Source: Pseudomonadota bacterium (GTDB lineage: Bacteria; Pseudomonadota; Alphaproteobacteria; Parvibaculales; Parvibaculaceae). From it: a stretch of 19,425 nt of DNA. Each line of letters opens with the position of its first letter. Within the stretch, counting starts at the first letter, position 1. Made by a program: the position numbers and the translations under genes. This document shows positions 1 to 8,061 of this stretch, piece by piece. The DNA is taken from the NCBI GenBank assembly GCA_021780275.1, contig JAJXZC010000833.1:1-19425 (forward strand), written 5' to 3'. Under the pieces are notes generated by a model. The model worked only from the letters and a program-made list of their open reading frames with translations, made no database searches and was not told the DNA's origin.

Positions 1-1
1 A

Positions 2-1747
2 CAGGTGCGGCTCCTCTTCGATATTGGCGAGGCAAGCCGCTACACGATTTTCGGGACCGTCCTGGTGGTGGGCCTCGCCTTCTACCGTTCGGCGCCCCTC
101 TGGGCGACGCCGGCGGTGCTGCTCATACAGGTCATCGCACAGCTTTCCTTCGACCGGGTGCGCGCGGGGTTCCGCGCCGATCCCGAGGCAGCCCTGAATG
201 CCCGGCTCTGGGCGCGGCGCTATACACTCGTCACCCTTATCAGCGGATCGACATGGGGGATCGGCAGCCTGCTCTGGCTACCCGGCGCGTCCTTCGCGCA
301 CCAGATCTTCTATGCACTTCTCCTCGCACTGCTCAGCATGGCGACGGCCATCTCGCGCGCGACCTATCCGCCCGCGGTCGTCACCTATGTCAGCGCAACG
401 GTGACGCCGACACTGGCGATCCTCCTCCTGTCCGGAGACCCGCTCGGCCTTGCGACAGTGACGCTCGCCTGCATGTTCCTGCTGGTGCTTGTCGGCTGGA
501 CAAGACGGATCAATCGCTCCTACAGCGAGGCGATCCGGCTGCGCTTCGAAAACTCCGATCTGGTCGAACGCATGGCACGGGCTCATTCCGCGACCGAGCA
601 GAAACGCGCCGACGCGGAGGAAGCCGAACGCCGCGCCCTGGCCGCCAGCCGCGCCAAGAGCGAATTCCTCGCCATTCTCGGCCATGAAGTGCGCACGCCC
701 CTCGATAGCATCTCGCGCATGGCGCACCAGCTCGGCGACGAGCCATTGAGCGAGACGCAAGCCAGCCTCGCCCAAGCCATGGCGGAATCGAGCCGAATGC
801 TCAGCCGCCTCTTCGACGACATGATCGACTTCTCCCAGATGGAGGCCCGCACGCTGGAACTGAAGCCCCTGAGCTTCGATCCGGCGACGCTCGCCCGCAG
901 CGTGGTGCGTCTGATGCGGCCACATGCGAAGGAGCGCGGCTTGTCGCTCGAACTCGACCTTGCGCCCGGCACGCCCGCCTACATGACGACAGATCCCGAC
1001 CGGTTGCGGCAGGTTCTCGTCAATCTCCTGTCCAACGCCATCAAGTTCACGGAAACAGGCGGCGTCGTTCTCAGGCTTCAGCCGGTGGGTCATGGCGGGG
1101 ACATCGCGGGCTTGCGCATTTCCGTGCTGGATACGGGCATCGGCCTCACGCCAGAGGTGAAAGCCCGGATCTTCGACAGCTTCGCGCAAGGAACCGTCGG
1201 CCCGGACAGGCCAACGGGCATGGGGCTCGGCCTCGCCATAGCCGACCGCCTCGTCAGGCTCATGGGTGGCAAGATCGGCGTCGACAGCGCGGCGGGCCAG
1301 GGCTGCACCTTCTGGTTCCTCCTGCCCATCCGGCCGGGGGCGAGCCTTCCGGCCATGAGCGCCACCATGAATGACACCCTCCCGACATATCCGCGCGCGC
1401 TGCTCATCGATCACGACTATCTCTACGAACTCGAGCGCGAACTCGGGCCTGAAAGGATCACCGATCGCATGGTCGGTGCGCTGGACCGCATTCTCGACCT
1501 CCAGCGCGAAATGGAAGGGGCCCGGAGCAGCCGGAATGCGGACGCGCTCGCCGCCCATGTCCTTGCGATCCAGAAGGAAGCGGGCGCGTGCGGTCTCCCC
1601 GCCATCGCGGACCTCGCGCAGGAGATGGCGCTCTCCCTCGACGCCGGCCTGCCGGAAAGCGGGCTGCCCGACGTCCAGCGGCTCCAGCAAAAAATCGCGG
1701 CCACCCGCCACGCCCTCGCCATTGCCTTCCCCAAACTCGGAAGCTGA
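2..1747 (+). CDS. Membrane sensor histidine kinase with degenerate Hpt-like C-terminus (5' partial)
   Basis: Sensor kinase of the HisKA/HATPase_c type. With residue 1 at the GTG at position 5, residues 12-165 are hydrophobic and form about five or six membrane segments. A charged coiled stretch (about 180-220) leads into the H-box GHEVRTP with phosphoacceptor H227. The ATPase part is complete: N-box NLLSNAIKF (N344), G1 DTGIG (376-380), F-box FDSF and G2 GMGLGL (405-410). No receiver domain follows. Residues about 485-575 are helical and look like an Hpt domain around AHVLAIQKEAG (H518), but the usual Lys-Gly after the His is replaced, so phosphotransfer through it is doubtful. The frame is open to the window edge and no ribosome site precedes the GTG, so the true start probably lies upstream. 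The next gene begins 39 bp downstream. Partner and signal cannot be told from the sequence. Confidence 0.88.
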   Translation, partial: QVRLLFDIGEASRYTIFGTVLVVGLAFYRSAPLWATPAVLLIQVIAQLSFDRVRAGFRADPEAALNARLWARRYTLVTLISGSTWGIGSLLWLPGASFAHQIFYALLLALLSMATAISRATYPPAVVTYVSATVTPTLAILLLSGDPLGLATVTLACMFLLVLVGWTRRINRSYSEAIRLRFENSDLVERMARAHSATEQKRADAEEAERRALAASRAKSEFLAILGHEVRTPLDSISRMAHQLGDEPLSETQASLAQAMAESSRMLSRLFDDMIDFSQMEARTLELKPLSFDPATLARSVVRLMRPHAKERGLSLELDLAPGTPAYMTTDPDRLRQVLVNLLSNAIKFTETGGVVLRLQPVGHGGDIAGLRISVLDTGIGLTPEVKARIFDSFAQGTVGPDRPTGMGLGLAIADRLVRLMGGKIGVDSAAGQGCTFWFLLPIRPGASLPAMSATMNDTLPTYPRALLIDHDYLYELERELGPERITDRMVGALDRILDLQREMEGARSSRNADALAAHVLAIQKEAGACGLPAIADLAQEMALSLDAGLPESGLPDVQRLQQKIAATRHALAIAFPKLGS

Positions 1748-1761
1748 GACCTGTCTTTTGC

Positions 1762-1786
1762 GCGGGGCTGGCTATACTGCCCCGCC
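1762..1786 (+). promoter_or_regulatory. Hairpin enclosing a -10-like TATACT just before the helicase start
   Basis: A 7-bp perfect inverted repeat (GCGGGGC 1762-1768, GCCCCGC 1779-1785) flanks a 10-nt spacer containing TATACT (1773-1778), one mismatch from the -10 consensus. The helicase ATG is at 1787, with no Shine-Dalgarno sequence between. Used as a -10, this would start transcription at or next to the ATG, giving a leaderless message. I see no strong -35 box; the hexamer at the right distance is only CCTGTC. Confidence 0.35.
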
Positions 1787-4708
1787 ATGGCCCTTACACC
1801 CTCGGACGATTCGGCGGATTTCCGCTCGCAGGCGGCTCCCGTCCTGCCCGATGCCGCCGCGCTCGTTCCGGCGCGGATCGGCGCGGGCGGCGCATCGCGC
1901 TGGGGTGCGCTGGCCGTCACCGCCGACGGCGAGGTGGAGGAGCTTTCCGCGGAAAAGGCGCTTGAGCGGCTCGCACGCGACACGGTGCTCGTCGTCCATC
2001 CGGGTTTCACCGCGCGGCGCATAGCGATCGGCCTCGCGAACAAACGCGATTTCAGCGAGCCGGGGCCGAAGGTTCTCGACCTCCTCGAACTCTTCGCCTT
2101 CGTTCATCCGGCAGCCTCCTGCCTGCCCACGCCGGGCGGGCTTGCCCGTGCGCTCGGCCTTGATGCGGGCGAAACGCCGGAGGCGCAGGCGCTGATGCTG
2201 CACGAAGCGGCGGCGCGTCTCCTCGCGACGCTGCAATCGCGCAACTATCCCGACCGCTCCGGCGCGGCGCGGGTCGCATGGCGCATGGCGGAAGCCGGCT
2301 GGGCCTGGGCGCCGGGCGTCATGTCCGCCCTTGGCGACGTCGTCGCGCGGGAGGGAAAGCCTCGTGCAGGTCGCGGCTTCGATGTCTGGAACGACCTGCC
2401 CGAATGGGAAGACCGCGCCCCGCGCGGCGCGCCCGGCCAGATGCCGGTAAGCGAGGAGGAAGCGCGGACGCGGCTTGCCGAGCTCGTCGGCGCCAATGCC
2501 GAAAAGCGCTCCGGCCAATCCGATTTCGCCGCCGCGACCGCCCGCGCCTTCGGGCCGCGCGAGGCGGCAGGCGCGCCCAATATCGTCATCGCGGAGGCGG
2601 GCACCGGCATCGGCAAGACGCTCGGCTATATCGCGCCCGCGAGCCTCTGGGCCCAGCGCAACAAGGGCACCGTCTGGCTCTCCACCTACACCAAGAATCT
2701 GCAGCGCCAGCTCGATCAGGAATTGTCGCGCCTCTATCCCGACCCTGCCGAGAAGAACGAAAAGACCGTCATCCGCAAGGGCCGCGAAAACTATCTCTGC
2801 CTTCTCAACTTTGCCGAGATCGCCGACCGCGCGGCGCTGTCGGGCAATGCGGCCGCCATCGGCCTTGTCGCCAGATGGGCGAAAGCCAGCCGCGACGGCG
2901 ACATGGTGGGCGGCGATTTCCCCGCATGGCTCGCGCAGAAAATCGGCGGCGGCGGCGGGCGTTCCGTGCTCACCGACAGGCGCGGCGAATGCGTCTACAC
3001 GGCGTGTCCGCATTTCAAGAAATGCTTCATCGAAAAGGCGATCCGCAAAGCGCGCCACGCCGATATCGTGGTCGCAAACCATGCGCTCGTCATGCGGCAA
3101 GCAGCGCTCGAACAGGCGGGTGCCCTGCTCACGCCGCAGGCGCAACGCAACGTCGCCGCCAATGTCGAGGCGGCGGGCAACGCCGAGGATGAAGAACCGA
3201 CAGGCCGCGAGGCGCGGTCGCGCTTCGTGTTCGACGAAGGCCATCACATTTTCGATGCGGCAGACAGCGCCTTTTCCGCGCATCTCTCCGCTTTGGAAAC
3301 CGCAGAGCTTCGGCGCTGGATTCGCGGCGCGGAAGGCCAGCGCGGACGGCGCGGGCGCGGGCTCGAAGATCGCATCGGCGATCTGACCACCGACGACGAA
3401 ACCTCCGAGGAAGCGCTCTCCGCCGCAGTCAACGCCGCGGCCGCGCTTCCCGCCCCCGGATGGGGGAGCCGCCTCAATGAGGGCGCGCCGCGCGGCGCGG
3501 CAGAACAATTCCTCGCACTGCTGCGCAACCATGTTCACGCCCGCGCCGAGGACAATGACGGCCCCTTCTCGCTCGAAGCCGAAATCGAACCCCTGCCGAA
3601 GCCTATTGAAGAGGCGGCGCGCGCGCTCGACCTCGCGCTCGAACGTCTTGCCGCGCCGCTCTTCCGCATCGCGGAGCGTCTGCGCGCCCGGCTCGATGCG
3701 GAAGCGGAAGATCTCGACACGTCTATGCGCATTCGCATGGATGCCGCCGCGCGCGGTCTTGAGCGGAGAGCAAAACTTCTCATCCCCTCATGGCGTTCGA
3801 TGCTCGCTGGTCTCGGGCGGCCGACGCCGGAGGATTTCGTCGACTGGTTCTCGATCGAGCGCATCGGAGGACGCGAGGCCGATGTCGGGATGCATCGCCA
3901 TTGGCGCGATCCAACGATACCCTTCGCCGAAGCGGTGCTCGCGCCGGCGCATGGCGTCGTGATTGCATCGGCCACGCTGCGCGACCGGTTGATCGACGAT
4001 GCGGATGCGGATGAAGGCTGGGCGTCGGCGGAAGTTCGCACAGGCGTCTCGCATCTGCCCCTGCCCGCACGGCGCGCCTTCATGGCGTCGCCCTTCGATT
4101 ATGCGTCTCAGGCGCGCATCTTCGTCGTGCGGGACGTGAGCCGCACCGATCTCAACCAGATCGCGTCCGCCTATCGCGAGCTCTTCCTCGCGGCAGGCGG
4201 CGGCGCGCTCGGCCTCTTCACGGCCATTCATCGTCTCCGCGCCGTCCATGAGCGGCTCATGGCGCCGCTCGAAGAAGCGGGTCTCTCGCTTTATTCGCAG
4301 CATGTGGATGCGCTCGACACGAGCACGCTGGTCGATATCTTCCGTGCCGAACGTCATGCCTGCCTTCTCGGCACGGATGCGGTGCGCGACGGCGTCGACG
4401 TGCCGGGAGATTCACTCCGCATGATCGTCTTCGACCGCACGCCGTGGCCGCGCCCGGACATTCTGCACAAGGCCCGCCGCGAGCGCTTCGGCGGCGCGCG
4501 CTATGACGACATGCTGACCCGGCTACGGCTGAAACAGGCCTTCGGGCGCCTCATCCGCTCGGCGCGGGACAAGGGCGTTTTCATCATGCTGGATTCGCGC
4601 CTGCCGACCAGGCTCACCTCAGCCTTTCCGCCGGATGTGCCCGTGGAGCGCGTCGGGCTTGCCGAGGCGGTCGCCGGGGCACGGGAGTTTCTCAGATCAA
4701 CGTCCTGA
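1787..4708 (+). CDS. DinG/Rad3 (XPD-like) family ATP-dependent DNA helicase
   Basis: Superfamily 2 helicase of the iron-sulphur DinG/XPD type, expected to unwind DNA 5'-3' in repair or to resolve unusual structures. Visible: Walker A AGTGIGKT (271-278); Fe-S cluster cysteines C338, C402, C407 and C413, the last three in ECVYTACPHFKKC; Walker B/DEAH-type box DEGH (483-486) after VVANHAL; and a C-terminal helicase domain ending in QAFGRLIRSARDKG and MLDSRLP. At 973 aa it is longer than E. coli DinG (about 716). The extra N-terminal 250 residues include a stretch (about 65-150) with the spacing of a DnaQ-type exonuclease but without its acidic catalytic residues. The ATG at 1787 has no ribosome site; a -10-like box lies immediately upstream. 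The last 12 bp overlap the convergent ATPase gene. The family call is firm, the physiological role is inferred, and I withhold the symbol dinG because orthology is uncertain. Confidence 0.93.
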   Translation: MALTPSDDSADFRSQAAPVLPDAAALVPARIGAGGASRWGALAVTADGEVEELSAEKALERLARDTVLVVHPGFTARRIAIGLANKRDFSEPGPKVLDLLELFAFVHPAASCLPTPGGLARALGLDAGETPEAQALMLHEAAARLLATLQSRNYPDRSGAARVAWRMAEAGWAWAPGVMSALGDVVAREGKPRAGRGFDVWNDLPEWEDRAPRGAPGQMPVSEEEARTRLAELVGANAEKRSGQSDFAAATARAFGPREAAGAPNIVIAEAGTGIGKTLGYIAPASLWAQRNKGTVWLSTYTKNLQRQLDQELSRLYPDPAEKNEKTVIRKGRENYLCLLNFAEIADRAALSGNAAAIGLVARWAKASRDGDMVGGDFPAWLAQKIGGGGGRSVLTDRRGECVYTACPHFKKCFIEKAIRKARHADIVVANHALVMRQAALEQAGALLTPQAQRNVAANVEAAGNAEDEEPTGREARSRFVFDEGHHIFDAADSAFSAHLSALETAELRRWIRGAEGQRGRRGRGLEDRIGDLTTDDETSEEALSAAVNAAAALPAPGWGSRLNEGAPRGAAEQFLALLRNHVHARAEDNDGPFSLEAEIEPLPKPIEEAARALDLALERLAAPLFRIAERLRARLDAEAEDLDTSMRIRMDAAARGLERRAKLLIPSWRSMLAGLGRPTPEDFVDWFSIERIGGREADVGMHRHWRDPTIPFAEAVLAPAHGVVIASATLRDRLIDDADADEGWASAEVRTGVSHLPLPARRAFMASPFDYASQARIFVVRDVSRTDLNQIASAYRELFLAAGGGALGLFTAIHRLRAVHERLMAPLEEAGLSLYSQHVDALDTSTLVDIFRAERHACLLGTDAVRDGVDVPGDSLRMIVFDRTPWPRPDILHKARRERFGGARYDDMLTRLRLKQAFGRLIRSARDKGVFIMLDSRLPTRLTSAFPPDVPVERVGLAEAVAGAREFLRSTS

Positions 4709-5248
4709 AGCGGCTTCGACGACGAACTCCATCCGCTCGCCGACCGACAATCGCGGCACTTCGACAAGCTCGTAACCGAGCTCCGCGTAGGTTTCTGCCA
4801 TTGCTTCATACGTTCGCCGCGCCTCCTCGATCGTCTGCTTGCGTTCGTGGTCCTGCTTGAAGATTTCCGGCCAAGGCGGCAGGAGGAAGACGCGGTTGCC
4901 ATAGCGAAATGCCTCCGTGGCGCGGTGCATATGTTCCGGCACCGGCAGGCCGCAAAGGCGCAGATAGCCGATCACATCCGGAATGCCGCGATCAAAGAAG
5001 CGGAGACCGCCTTGCGCAGCGTGAAGCCGATAAGACCGCATTTCCCACGACATCATCACTTCCGCGTAGAGAGGCGGATCAATCCATGGCAGCGCCCGGC
5101 CCATGACACGCATCTGGTCCTTGATGACCGCCCGGCCGACTTCTCCGGCAGTCGCGAACCCGGCTTGGGACAGTGCGTCGAGAAGCGTTGTCTTTCCGGC
5201 ACCTGGTCCGCCGGTGAGGACGATGAACGACTCGCCAAAATAATGCAT
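4697..5248 (-). CDS. Small P-loop ATPase (AAA_28-type predicted NTPase/kinase)
   Basis: A 183-aa P-loop protein. The start is MHYFGESFIVLTGGPGAGKT, with Walker A GGPGAGKT at residues 13-20. A FFDRGIPD motif in mid-protein fits the Walker B position in this group, and an Arg/Glu-rich helix (HERKQTIEEARRTYEAM) fits a lid region. The fold resembles nucleotide kinases and AAA_28 'predicted ATPase' proteins; the substrate is unknown. I chose the ATG at 5248 over an in-frame TTG at 5269 because GAGGGGG lies a usual distance upstream of the ATG and homologues generally begin just before the P-loop. The gene is convergent with the helicase and shares 12 bp at the 3' ends. It has no partner on its own strand, so context gives no function. 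Confidence 0.82.
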   Translation of the reverse strand: MHYFGESFIVLTGGPGAGKTTLLDALSQAGFATAGEVGRAVIKDQMRVMGRALPWIDPPLYAEVMMSWEMRSYRLHAAQGGLRFFDRGIPDVIGYLRLCGLPVPEHMHRATEAFRYGNRVFLLPPWPEIFKQDHERKQTIEEARRTYEAMAETYAELGYELVEVPRLSVGERMEFVVEAASGR

Positions 5249-5444
5249 TGATGCTGCCCCCTCGTCCAAGAGATCGGGTACGCGGTCGTCATTTCACGAC
5301 GGCGCCTTTAGGTCCCGATGCTTGGAAGGAATGTGTGAATATGACGGGGCAGCCGCCGATATCGAGGACGACCTAAAAAGGTGCGCTTGCCGCCATCGCT
5401 ACCAATCCTTAAGCTCACGCGCGTTTCAAGCAAGGACTTTATGA

Positions 5445-5855
5445 ATGTCGACGATCGCCCCGGAAACTGCCCTCATTTATGTCATGGTCACCATGAGCGC
5501 CGTGGATAGCGCCATGAGCGACAATGAATTGCGCACGATCGGCGACATCGTGAAACATCTCCCCATCTTCCGGCACTTCGATCCGGAACGCCTCATCCCC
5601 GTTGCTCGGGAATGCGCCTCGATCCTTCAGGAAGACGGTGGGCTCGATGCGGTGTTCGGTCTCGTCAAGGACGCGTTGCCGCCGCACTTGCGCGAAACGG
5701 CCTATGCGGTGGCCGTGGAAATCGCCTCGGCAGATCTCTCCGTGGGTCAGGAAGAATTGCGCCTGCTCCAACTTCTGCGCGACACGCTCGGCGTCGAGAA
5801 GCTGATCGCGGCGGCGATCGAACGCGGCGCTCGCGCCCGCCACGCGACCGTGTGA
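5445..5855 (+). CDS. TerB-like (tellurite resistance family) protein
   Basis: A 136-aa all-helical cytoplasmic protein with the TerB layout: two similar helical halves, each with an acidic cluster. These are DSAMSDNELRTIGDI (D21, D26, E28) and SADLSVGQEELRLLQLL (D97, E103, E104), positions that bind metal in TerB-family proteins. The ATG at 5445 has AAGGA (5432-5436) eight bases upstream; the other ATG at 5441 is out of frame. It has a single-domain length. No other ter gene is nearby, so tellurite resistance should not be assumed; isolated TerB proteins are common in alphaproteobacteria and mostly uncharacterised. A GC-rich hairpin follows the stop. Confidence 0.85.
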   Translation: MSTIAPETALIYVMVTMSAVDSAMSDNELRTIGDIVKHLPIFRHFDPERLIPVARECASILQEDGGLDAVFGLVKDALPPHLRETAYAVAVEIASADLSVGQEELRLLQLLRDTLGVEKLIAAAIERGARARHATV

Positions 5856-5859
5856 AGCC

Positions 5860-5880
5860 GAAGGCGCCGCCGGCGCCTTC
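5860..5880. terminator. Perfect GC-rich hairpin between convergent genes
   Basis: Nine-bp perfect arms (GAAGGCGCC and GGCGCCTTC) with a 3-nt loop lie between the TerB stop (5855) and the EF-hand gene stop (5902). The position suits a bidirectional terminator, but neither strand has a T-run after the stem, so efficient intrinsic termination is uncertain. Confidence 0.45.
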
Positions 5881-5901
5881 AGACCGCACACAAGGTCACA
5901 T

Positions 5902-6174
5902 TCAGCCGGAAATCTTGCCGGCCTTGTATTCACGCAGGTCGAGATAGCCGTCGTGGTTCTGGTCGAGTTGCGTGGCAAGGCCGCGTTCCTCGGCGGGGAA
6001 CCAGTTCACGTCGATCTTGCCACCGTGATAGGTGCCGAACTGCCTTTCCGCATTGTCTTGAAACGACGCGGCGACGGAGGGACTTGCCGCCACGGCTCCC
6101 GCAGCGAAAGCCGACGAAGCCCCCACTACCGAAAGGGCCAAAGAACCGACAATTGCAATTGCCCGGGTGTTCAT
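5902..6174 (-). CDS. Exported small EF-hand protein
   Basis: A 90-aa protein with an N-terminal signal peptide (MNTRAIAIVGSLALSVVGAS, likely cleaved near SSAFA-AG, residue 24). Its mature part carries one canonical 12-residue EF-hand loop, DQNHDGYLDLRE (71-82; ligand positions D71, N73, D75, Y77, D79, E82). It is expected to be periplasmic and to bind Ca2+. A partial second, non-canonical loop could sit around GGKIDVNWFPAEE. The ATG at 6174 is chosen over an in-frame TTG at 6180 because GGAGG lies exactly 6 nt upstream of the ATG. The gene follows another exported Ca-loop gene on the same strand (152 bp gap), so the two may share a function. An 8-bp-arm palindrome lies about 75 bp upstream of the start. 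Confidence 0.82.
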   Translation of the reverse strand: MNTRAIAIVGSLALSVVGASSAFAAGAVAASPSVAASFQDNAERQFGTYHGGKIDVNWFPAEERGLATQLDQNHDGYLDLREYKAGKISG

Positions 6175-6249
6175 TTCCAACCTCCATTTGTTCGTGAGGC
6201 ACTTCGTTGTGTCTCATGTGCAGAGGTATATCGAAGCAGCAAGGCGTTA

Positions 6250-6271
6250 GTTCCAGACCTTGATCTGGAAC
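6250..6271. promoter_or_regulatory. Palindrome upstream of EF-hand gene (operator or hairpin)
   Basis: GTTCCAGA (6250-6257) and TCTGGAAC (6264-6271) are perfect 8-bp inverted arms with a 6-nt spacer. The site lies between the XAC2610-like gene stop and the EF-hand start. No T-run follows on either strand, which argues against a terminator. A dimeric regulator's operator for the EF-hand gene is a reasonable guess, but no family can be named. Confidence 0.4.
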
Positions 6272-6326
6272 AATCTGTTGCTTAAATGCGGCGAAAGCCT
6301 TGCGGATCGGAAAGGGTCAGTGACGC

Positions 6327-7025
6327 TTACTCTTTATCGCAAGGCCCCGTGCCCGTTTTCTTCAACTCGTCGTCGATGCGATCGTAGAAAATGCGCTGGC
6401 ATGCGCCGCTATCGGAAAGACGATCCACCTCCCGATGGACGAGAAGCGGTATTGATCCGTCAAAGGAATAAATATCCGATCCCCGCTCGTTCGCGCCATG
6501 CTTCCAGCGGCTCACGATCTCCTGATCCTCGGCATTGAATACCGGCGACACGATCGCGTCGAGTTCAGGGATTGCGACGAAGTTGCCGCCCTCCTTCGAC
6601 CAGACCCAGTTCTGATAAAGCGCTTCGCCTTCCGCACCGGAGCGACGCACACGCAGATCGAAAAATCCGTCGAAATTGACATCGAGCAGCTCGACGCCGC
6701 CATTCTCCGTTCCGGCCGGAACCTGCAACGCGATTCCCTTCAGCACCTGAAAGGGTTCGGCCTCGCCGTCGTGGCGAAACTCGATCCGGTCCAGCACACG
6801 CCCGCCATTCGCGGCACCGCCCTGCAACACCAGGGAAAGGGCGATCTCGGGCAGACCCGGATTGATCTGCGCCCGGCAGGAGATGGAACCCGCATCGGCC
6901 CTACCCGCTGGGGCGGCACAGACCAGAGATCCTTCAAATGTCTCATCGCCCACCGGCTCCGCCTGCGCGGATGCAAAGCCGAGCAGGGGCAGCGCCAGAA
7001 GGCAGCCCAGATAATGCTTCGCCAT
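6327..7025 (-). CDS. Exported XAC2610-related protein
   Basis: A 232-aa protein with a signal peptide (residues 1-22, LLALPLLGFASAQA-EP). The mature part has the hallmark LLDVNFDGFFDLRV (113-126), a Ca-loop-like DxNxDGxxD sequence. It is followed by a YQNWVW / NFVAIPELDAIVSPVFN / GSDIYSFDG pattern seen in XAC2610-related proteins (beta-rich, periplasmic). XAC2610 of Xanthomonas is, from memory, the immunity partner of a peptidoglycan-degrading type IV secretion effector. No such effector is visible here, so only the family is claimed. The mature part has four cysteines (C36, C50, C209, C229) that could form two disulphides. The frame is open far upstream, but the start is set at 7025 because GGGGAGG lies 6 nt before that ATG and it places the signal peptide at the N-terminus. 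A second ATG directly upstream, at 7028, is nearly as good. Confidence 0.78.
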   Translation of the reverse strand: MAKHYLGCLLALPLLGFASAQAEPVGDETFEGSLVCAAPAGRADAGSISCRAQINPGLPEIALSLVLQGGAANGGRVLDRIEFRHDGEAEPFQVLKGIALQVPAGTENGGVELLDVNFDGFFDLRVRRSGAEGEALYQNWVWSKEGGNFVAIPELDAIVSPVFNAEDQEIVSRWKHGANERGSDIYSFDGSIPLLVHREVDRLSDSGACQRIFYDRIDDELKKTGTGPCDKE

Positions 7026-7212
7026 CATCAACCTCCCCCGCCACCCGCTTTCCGATCTTCCCGGGCACCAGCCGGGATTGTAGCCGAGGCGGAGCGCGGC
7101 GCGTAGGCCCTTCAACGCCCGTGCCTGCGCCGGAATGCGGAAGCGTTTTCCCAACGTGAAAGCCGCTCTATAGTCGCCGCTCACCCGCCTCGCGCGAGGC
7201 AACGAGGCAAGG

Positions 7213-8061
7213 ATGCAAAGCTTTCTCCTCACGCATGAACCGACGATCCGGCTCGCCTTTTTTGGCGGGCTCCTGGCGCTCCTTGCGGTGTGGGAAGTCG
7301 CCTCGCCCTGGCGCCCCTCCAGTCTGCCGCGCCTTGCCCGGTGGCGGACCAATCTCGGGCTCAGCATCGCGGGCGCAATAGCCGTCAGGCTCGCCGCCCC
7401 CGCAGCCGCCATGGGCGTCGCCTTATGGTGCGAGGCGAAGGAGGTCGGCATCTTCAATCAATTGGGCGCGCCGCTCCTCGTCTCCCTGCCGCTCTCGCTC
7501 CTTGCGTTCGATCTGCTGATCTACGCCCAGCATGCGACCTTCCACCACGTGCCGATCTTATGGCGCATGCACAGAGTACATCATGCCGATCCCGTGATCG
7601 ACGTCACCACAGCAGTGCGGTTCCATCCGCTGGAAATCCTCGCCAGCATGGGGATCAAGATGGCCGCTGTCGCCGCGCTCGGCGTGCCGCCCGTGAGCGT
7701 GCTCATCTTCGAGGTGGCACTCAACGCCATGGCGATGTTCAATCACGCGAATGTCGCACTTCCCCCTCGCGTCGAACGCATCTTACGCAGCGTCATCGTG
7801 ACCCCGGACATGCATCGCATCCACCATTCGGTCCACAAGGACGAGCACGACATGAATTTCGGCTTCAACCTTTCGCTATGGGATCGCGCCTTCGGCACCT
7901 ATCGCGGGAGCCCGCGGGGTGGAGCGGAGAATTTGCGCATCGGACTCGATGCCTATAAAGGCGCCGAGCCCACGAGACTTTTCTGGAGTCTCGCCCTACC
8001 CTTCCTCGACGGCGCCCGCCCGGACAAGGCGTCAGGCGAACAGCGCCAGGAGAATACTTGA
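7213..8061 (+). CDS. Sterol desaturase / fatty acid hydroxylase family membrane di-iron protein
   Basis: A 282-aa membrane oxygenase-family protein. Hydrophobic segments lie at about 12-30, 48-72, 88-106 and 143-178. The three histidine clusters of the family are present: HATFHH (107-112), HRVHH (120-124) and HRIHHSVHKDEHD (201-213), plus FNHAN around H178. These bind the di-iron centre used to hydroxylate or desaturate lipid chains; the substrate cannot be read from sequence. The start ATG at 7213 is preceded by a purine-rich AGGCAAGG. The stop overlaps by one base the ATG of the SixA-like gene (TGATG), so the two are translationally coupled. A TATAGT at 7169-7174 could be a -10 box, with no clear -35. 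It is divergent from the XAC2610-like gene. Confidence 0.9.
   Translation: MQSFLLTHEPTIRLAFFGGLLALLAVWEVASPWRPSSLPRLARWRTNLGLSIAGAIAVRLAAPAAAMGVALWCEAKEVGIFNQLGAPLLVSLPLSLLAFDLLIYAQHATFHHVPILWRMHRVHHADPVIDVTTAVRFHPLEILASMGIKMAAVAALGVPPVSVLIFEVALNAMAMFNHANVALPPRVERILRSVIVTPDMHRIHHSVHKDEHDMNFGFNLSLWDRAFGTYRGSPRGGAENLRIGLDAYKGAEPTRLFWSLALPFLDGARPDKASGEQRQENT

Noticed and set aside
278..1711. Long minus-strand frame (477 codons) under the histidine kinase
   Set aside because: Antisense shadow of a clear kinase; the protein has no recognisable domain and the sense frame has every kinase motif.
1772..3538. Minus-strand frame of 588 codons under the helicase
   Set aside because: High-GC third positions keep the antisense frame open; the sense frame carries Walker, Fe-S and DEGH motifs.
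5445..5855. Tellurite resistance operon
   Set aside because: Only a single TerB-like gene is present, with no terZ/A/C/D neighbours, so a resistance role is not supported.
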